A stretch of 7,912 nucleotides of DNA from JBBRLA01 sp038231615. GTDB lineage: Bacteria; Myxococcota_A; Polyangia; Palsa-1104; JAEUJZ01. The translations under genes were made by a program, and so were the position numbers. Under the pieces are notes generated by a model, which did no database searches, was not told where the DNA came from, and was given only the letters and a program-made list of their open reading frames with translations. Location of the stretch: the NCBI GenBank assembly GCA_038231615.1, contig JBBRLA010000402.1:1-7912 (forward strand), given 5' to 3'. Below, one piece after another: positions 5,059 to 7,912 of the stretch. The number at the start of each line of letters is the position of its first letter. The stretch's first letter is position 1.

Positions 5059-6663
5059 ATGACTCGCCGTTTTCTTCTTCAGACAATCTTGCTGGCGACC
5101 GTCTATGTCGTCCTCGCCCTGCTCGGCCTCAAGCTGGATGCCGTCGCCGGGTTCGCCACGCTCGTTTGGCCACCTAGCGGACTCAGCCTGGCAGCGCTGC
5201 TGCTCTTTGGTCAGCGCCTATGGCCCGGCGTGGCCCTCGGGGCCTTCCTGGCCAACCTCTTTGTCGGGGCGCCGCTCCCCGTGGCGGCTGGAATCGCTCT
5301 TGGTAACACGCTGGAGGCAGTGTTTGGCGCAGGAGCGCTACGCCGCATCCCCGGATTCCATATCTCCCTGACTCGCCTTGCGGATGTCCTCGGACTCATC
5401 GTACTGGCAGCCGTCTTGAGCACGCTGGTCAGTTCGGTCATCGGTGTCAGCAGCTTGCTCCTGGGGAAGATCATCACCTTGTCCAATCTCATCCAGACCT
5501 GGCGGGCCTGGTGGCTTGGCGACCTGGTCGGTGATCTGCTGATCGCACCGCTGCTCCTGACGTGGTTTGCACCTGGAGGTAACGATTCCACCTGGCCGCT
5601 CGGGGTGAGGTCCCGCGTCCCGGCCATGGGACTGCGCCAGTGGGGCGAGGCGGCGGCGCTCGGGGTGGCGCTTGGAGCAGTAAGCATACCCATCTTCAGT
5701 TCTGGGACCGGGATCACCATACCCATGTCTTATCTGGTGTTCCCACCTCTGATCTGGGCTGTGCTCCGCTTCGGCCAGCGGGGCGGAACGATGGCCAGCC
5801 TGGCAATCTCGGCGGTGGCCATCTGGGGCACGGCACGCCACTTCGGTCCCTTCGCAGCCGGGGCACACAGGCTCAGCGAGGTGCTGGATCACCTCCAGAT
5901 CTTTGTGGCTGTGGTGGCGGCGACAATCATGATCCTGGGCTCGGTGATGGAGGAGCGGAGCCGGGCTGTACGGAGCCGTGACGAGGTCCTCGGCATCGTC
6001 TCGCACGATCTCAGGAACATGCTCAATTCCATCAGCCTCAGTGCCCAGTCACTGGCAAAGAAGATGCCGGAGGACGGGCAGAACTCGCTGGGGCTCATCG
6101 TCCGATCGGTCAAGCGAATGAATGGACTGATTGGCGATCTACGCGATGTGGCTGCCATCGAGGTCGGGCGGTTATCGCTCAGGCTGGAAGTCTGCAGCAC
6201 TGCCGCCCTGATCCGGGAGGCGGCGGAGGCGGCCCAACCGCTCTCTGCTGATAGGGCCCAGACATTGATCGTGGAGGCCCCGTCACCGGACATCCAGATC
6301 ATGGGCGATCGAGAGCGCCTGCTCCAGGTACTGGCCAACCTGGTGGGCAATGCCATCAAGTTCACGCCCGAAGGCGACACCGTCACGCTCAAGGGCGAAC
6401 GGATCGGCGATTCGGCGCGGTTCGCGGTGACGGACAGTGGGCCGGGAATCTCGCGCGACCAGATGGTTCATGTCTTCGAGCGATACTGGCAAGCCAATGC
6501 GACGGCGTACCCAGGAAGCGGTCTGGGCCTATCCATCGCAAAAGGGATCGTCGAGGCCCATGGCGGCAGAATCTGGGCAGAGAGTGAGGAAGGGAAAGGC
6601 AGCCGCTTCTTCTTCACGCTGAATGAGCGGCCCACTTTGGTCATGCCCGAAGCGGCGGACTGA
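5059..6663 (+). CDS. MASE1-domain sensor histidine kinase
   Basis: A 534-residue integral inner-membrane kinase. Residues 1-~285 form a MASE1 multi-helix sensor domain with its hallmark WPPSGLSLAALLLFGQRLWP followed by GAFLANL. A HisKA dimerisation domain follows, with phosphoacceptor His316 in SHDLRNMLNSIS, then HATPase_c: N-box NLVGNAIKF (Asn431), G1 DSGPGI (Asp459), F-box HVFERYW and G2 GSGLGLSIAKG (from Gly486). All catalytic boxes are intact, so it should autophosphorylate. It has no PAS, GAF or receiver domain, and no response regulator is adjacent, so its partner must be elsewhere. ATG 5059 is chosen because the MASE1 helix starts directly after it; its Shine-Dalgarno site is weak. An in-frame ATG at 4966 with GGGG upstream would add 31 polar residues lying over apparent remnant DNA, which is less likely. 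The HDLRNP-type motif has Met in place of Pro, a tolerated variant. Confidence 0.92.
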   Translation: MTRRFLLQTILLATVYVVLALLGLKLDAVAGFATLVWPPSGLSLAALLLFGQRLWPGVALGAFLANLFVGAPLPVAAGIALGNTLEAVFGAGALRRIPGFHISLTRLADVLGLIVLAAVLSTLVSSVIGVSSLLLGKIITLSNLIQTWRAWWLGDLVGDLLIAPLLLTWFAPGGNDSTWPLGVRSRVPAMGLRQWGEAAALGVALGAVSIPIFSSGTGITIPMSYLVFPPLIWAVLRFGQRGGTMASLAISAVAIWGTARHFGPFAAGAHRLSEVLDHLQIFVAVVAATIMILGSVMEERSRAVRSRDEVLGIVSHDLRNMLNSISLSAQSLAKKMPEDGQNSLGLIVRSVKRMNGLIGDLRDVAAIEVGRLSLRLEVCSTAALIREAAEAAQPLSADRAQTLIVEAPSPDIQIMGDRERLLQVLANLVGNAIKFTPEGDTVTLKGERIGDSARFAVTDSGPGISRDQMVHVFERYWQANATAYPGSGLGLSIAKGIVEAHGGRIWAESEEGKGSRFFFTLNERPTLVMPEAAD

Positions 6664-6671
6664 CCGATGCG

Positions 6672-6932
6672 TCATGGCCACCTCCGCTGGTTCAACGAAC
6701 TCTTGGCGGAGAACAACTCTTCGACACACCGGTGGGTCGAGCGCAGGATGGTCTGGTCCAGTTCGTCCGTGGCGCCCATTTCCTGGGCCCGCTGGCACAG
6801 CCATTGGGCATGCAGGAAGGCGTCGCGCGGATCGGGCCAGCCGTCGGAGATGGAGAGGATGGCCAGGTCACCATGCGCCCGCTGGAGGACCTGACCGCCA
6901 CGCCGCCGCCGGCAGCGGGGCAGTGAAGCCAA
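6672..6932 (-). CDS. Unknown 86-aa protein after the TolB-like gene
   Basis: No family recognised. The last ~65 residues read like a real helical protein (GDLAILSISDGWPDPRDAFL, then AQWLCQRAQEMG, then HRCVEELFSAKSSL) with strong third-position G/C, while the first ~18 are Arg-rich low complexity (RCRRRRGG) and may not be translated. The only early start is TTG 6932, which follows the stop of the TolB-like gene directly (TGATTG). GGAGG lies about 15 bases upstream, too far to be ideal. It is thus either a coupled small gene or the decayed end of a larger one. Its stop lies 8 bp from the converging kinase stop, with no terminator visible between them. Soluble; no signal peptide. Confidence 0.45.
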   Translation of the reverse strand: MASLPRCRRRRGGQVLQRAHGDLAILSISDGWPDPRDAFLHAQWLCQRAQEMGATDELDQTILRSTHRCVEELFSAKSSLNQRRWP

Positions 6933-7868
6933 TCAGGGCGCTGTGATCCTCCAGATGCTGGTGCTGGCCGTTCCGCTCGGGTCAGGGGAAGACTCGAACG
7001 CGATCCAGCGACCGTCGGGCGACCAGGTCGGCGCACCGTCATAGCCAGGCTGGTCGGTGACCCGCCTGGGCATCCCTCCGTCCGCAGAGACGACGAAGAG
7101 GTTCGCGCCCGACCTGCGTCCGCCGTTGGTAGAGTAGACAATGCGCTTGCCGTCCGGGGAAAAGGAGGCGTCTGTGCTCGAGTCTTGAGGCGGGGTGATC
7201 GGAGCGAGTTCGCTTCCATCCGGTTTGATCGTATAGATGGCCCAGTCCATCGCGAGCCGCTGAAAGAGGATCCTGCTGCCATCGGGGGACCAGTTGGGCT
7301 GGCGGTCGTTGCTCGCGCTTGTCAGCAGGGAGGGACCACCGCCGTTGGACCTCACCTTCCAGATCTCCGCTGAACTCGTGCCCGCGTTCGACTCGAATGC
7401 GATCTCGCTGCCGTCTGGCGAGAAGCTCGGCTCGAAGAAGTTGTTTCCCATGTGGGAGGTGACTTGGAAGATGTCGGTCCCATCCGGCTTGCCGGTATAG
7501 ATCTCCTCATTGCCGCCGGCGCGGTCCGACGAGAAGGTGATGCGATTGCTCCTGGCGTTCCAACTCGTGCCGGGGAGATTCACATTGCTGTGGCCATCAT
7601 TGAGGATCGGGGCCGCAGCGCCACCAGCGGCCGGCACAATGTAGAGGCCTGCCGGGCCGGCGTTATAACCGCCATGCCAGACGGTGATCAGTATCCTGCT
7701 GCTATCGGGAGCGTAGCACGGGTTCTGGGCGCTCTCGGTGCCAGCGGCAGCATAGACCCGGCATGCGCCGTCCTGGCGACACATGCCGGCACCCTCCATG
7801 CGCATGGAGTCGGAGCAACCCAGTGCGGAAAGAGCGAGGAGGGCAGCATCACGAAACTTCCAGTCCAT
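6933..7868 (-). CDS. TolB-like PD40 beta-propeller protein, probable lipoprotein
   Basis: The 311-residue product has a short hydrophobic N-terminus ending in LLALSALGC, with Cys18 a likely lipidation site (the box is imperfect, Ala-Leu-Gly-Cys), followed by a Cys-containing linker (Cys30, Cys36). From residue 49 to 294 there are six PD40/WD40-like TolB repeats: YAPDSSRILITV, WNARSNRITFSS, FSPDGSEIAFES, WSPDGSRILFQR, FSPDGKRIVYST and WSPDGRWIAFES. Six repeats match a closed six-blade propeller. Such proteins sit at the outer membrane or in the periplasm and usually bind partner proteins or ligands; no enzyme residues are evident. It is shorter than TolB itself and lacks the TolB N-terminal domain, and no tol-pal genes are nearby, so it is a TolB-like orphan and not the Tol-Pal component. 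The ATG at 7866-7868 has no Shine-Dalgarno site; the sequence before it is a direct repeat. Confidence 0.88.
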   Translation of the reverse strand: MDWKFRDAALLALSALGCSDSMRMEGAGMCRQDGACRVYAAAGTESAQNPCYAPDSSRILITVWHGGYNAGPAGLYIVPAAGGAAAPILNDGHSNVNLPGTSWNARSNRITFSSDRAGGNEEIYTGKPDGTDIFQVTSHMGNNFFEPSFSPDGSEIAFESNAGTSSAEIWKVRSNGGGPSLLTSASNDRQPNWSPDGSRILFQRLAMDWAIYTIKPDGSELAPITPPQDSSTDASFSPDGKRIVYSTNGGRRSGANLFVVSADGGMPRRVTDQPGYDGAPTWSPDGRWIAFESSPDPSGTASTSIWRITAP

Positions 7869-7873
7869 CGAGT

Positions 7874-7912
7874 AGAGTGTAGGTGAATCGTGGCTGAGAG
7901 TGTAGGTGAATC
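7874..7912. repeat. Two 16-bp direct repeats, 23-bp period, at the window edge
   Basis: AGAGTGTAGGTGAATC occurs at 7874-7889 and identically at 7897-7912, where the window ends, so the array may continue. The period of 23 bp is close to two helical turns, placing both copies on one face of the DNA, as in regulator binding sites or iterons. The first copy ends only five bases before the lipoprotein start codon and occupies the place of its ribosome binding site. Confidence 0.65.

Noticed and set aside
5211..6392. Minus-strand frames opposite the histidine kinase
   Set aside because: The kinase domains are unambiguous on the plus strand; the opposite frames have antisense-type composition.
6933..7868. 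Reading the PD40 protein as the Tol-Pal component TolB
   Set aside because: It is too short, lacks the TolB N-terminal domain, appears lipidated and has no tol or pal genes nearby.
7452..7886. Plus-strand 144-codon frame opposite the lipoprotein
   Set aside because: The six PD40 repeats on the minus strand explain the DNA; the plus frame shows no domain and no ribosome site.

Overview
The window is high-GC bacterial DNA with strong G/C preference at third codon positions. A six-repeat TolB-like lipoprotein, the tail of a fused MFS/spermidine synthase and a transglutaminase-elicitor-like fragment would fit a Myxococcota, Gemmatimonadota or similar environmental Gram-negative genome. That assignment is an impression from gene content. 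No rRNA, tRNA, CRISPR array, transposase or integrase was seen.

Left part (1-1268): the 3' part of an ABC-type AAA ATPase gene overlaps by 4 bp a DUF4276 (Toprim-like) gene. This two-gene layout resembles ATPase/nuclease anti-phage pairs. Seven bases after it, on the other strand, is the last ~61 codons of a fused MFS/spermidine synthase gene with no gene body, i.e. a decayed remnant.

Middle (1509-4384): four minus-strand genes lie in a row (294, 235, 269 and 116 aa, read right to left). The first two junctions are only 10 and 16 bp and carry good Shine-Dalgarno sites; the last gene follows 96 bp later with a TTG start. None resembles a family I know. This is the most novel part of the window. 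The lead gene encodes a Pro/Ile repeat hinge, and the last gene shows a possible reading-frame switch at its 3' end. Upstream of the operon are a symmetric 36-bp palindrome (4461-4496) and a minus-strand hairpin followed by a T run (4533-4556).

Right of the operon (4659-5058) are two more apparent gene fragments: a plus-strand piece resembling a transglutaminase-elicitor-like protein that breaks off early, and a short minus-strand coding tail. Broken genes on both sides suggest that the orphan operon and the ATPase/DUF4276 pair sit in an accessory, rearranged region.

Right part (5059-7912): a complete MASE1 membrane sensor histidine kinase with no response regulator beside it converges on two minus-strand genes, a six-repeat TolB-like probable lipoprotein and a small unknown ORF that starts directly after its stop codon. 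The window ends in two copies of a 16-bp direct repeat, 23 bp apart, just upstream of the lipoprotein start.
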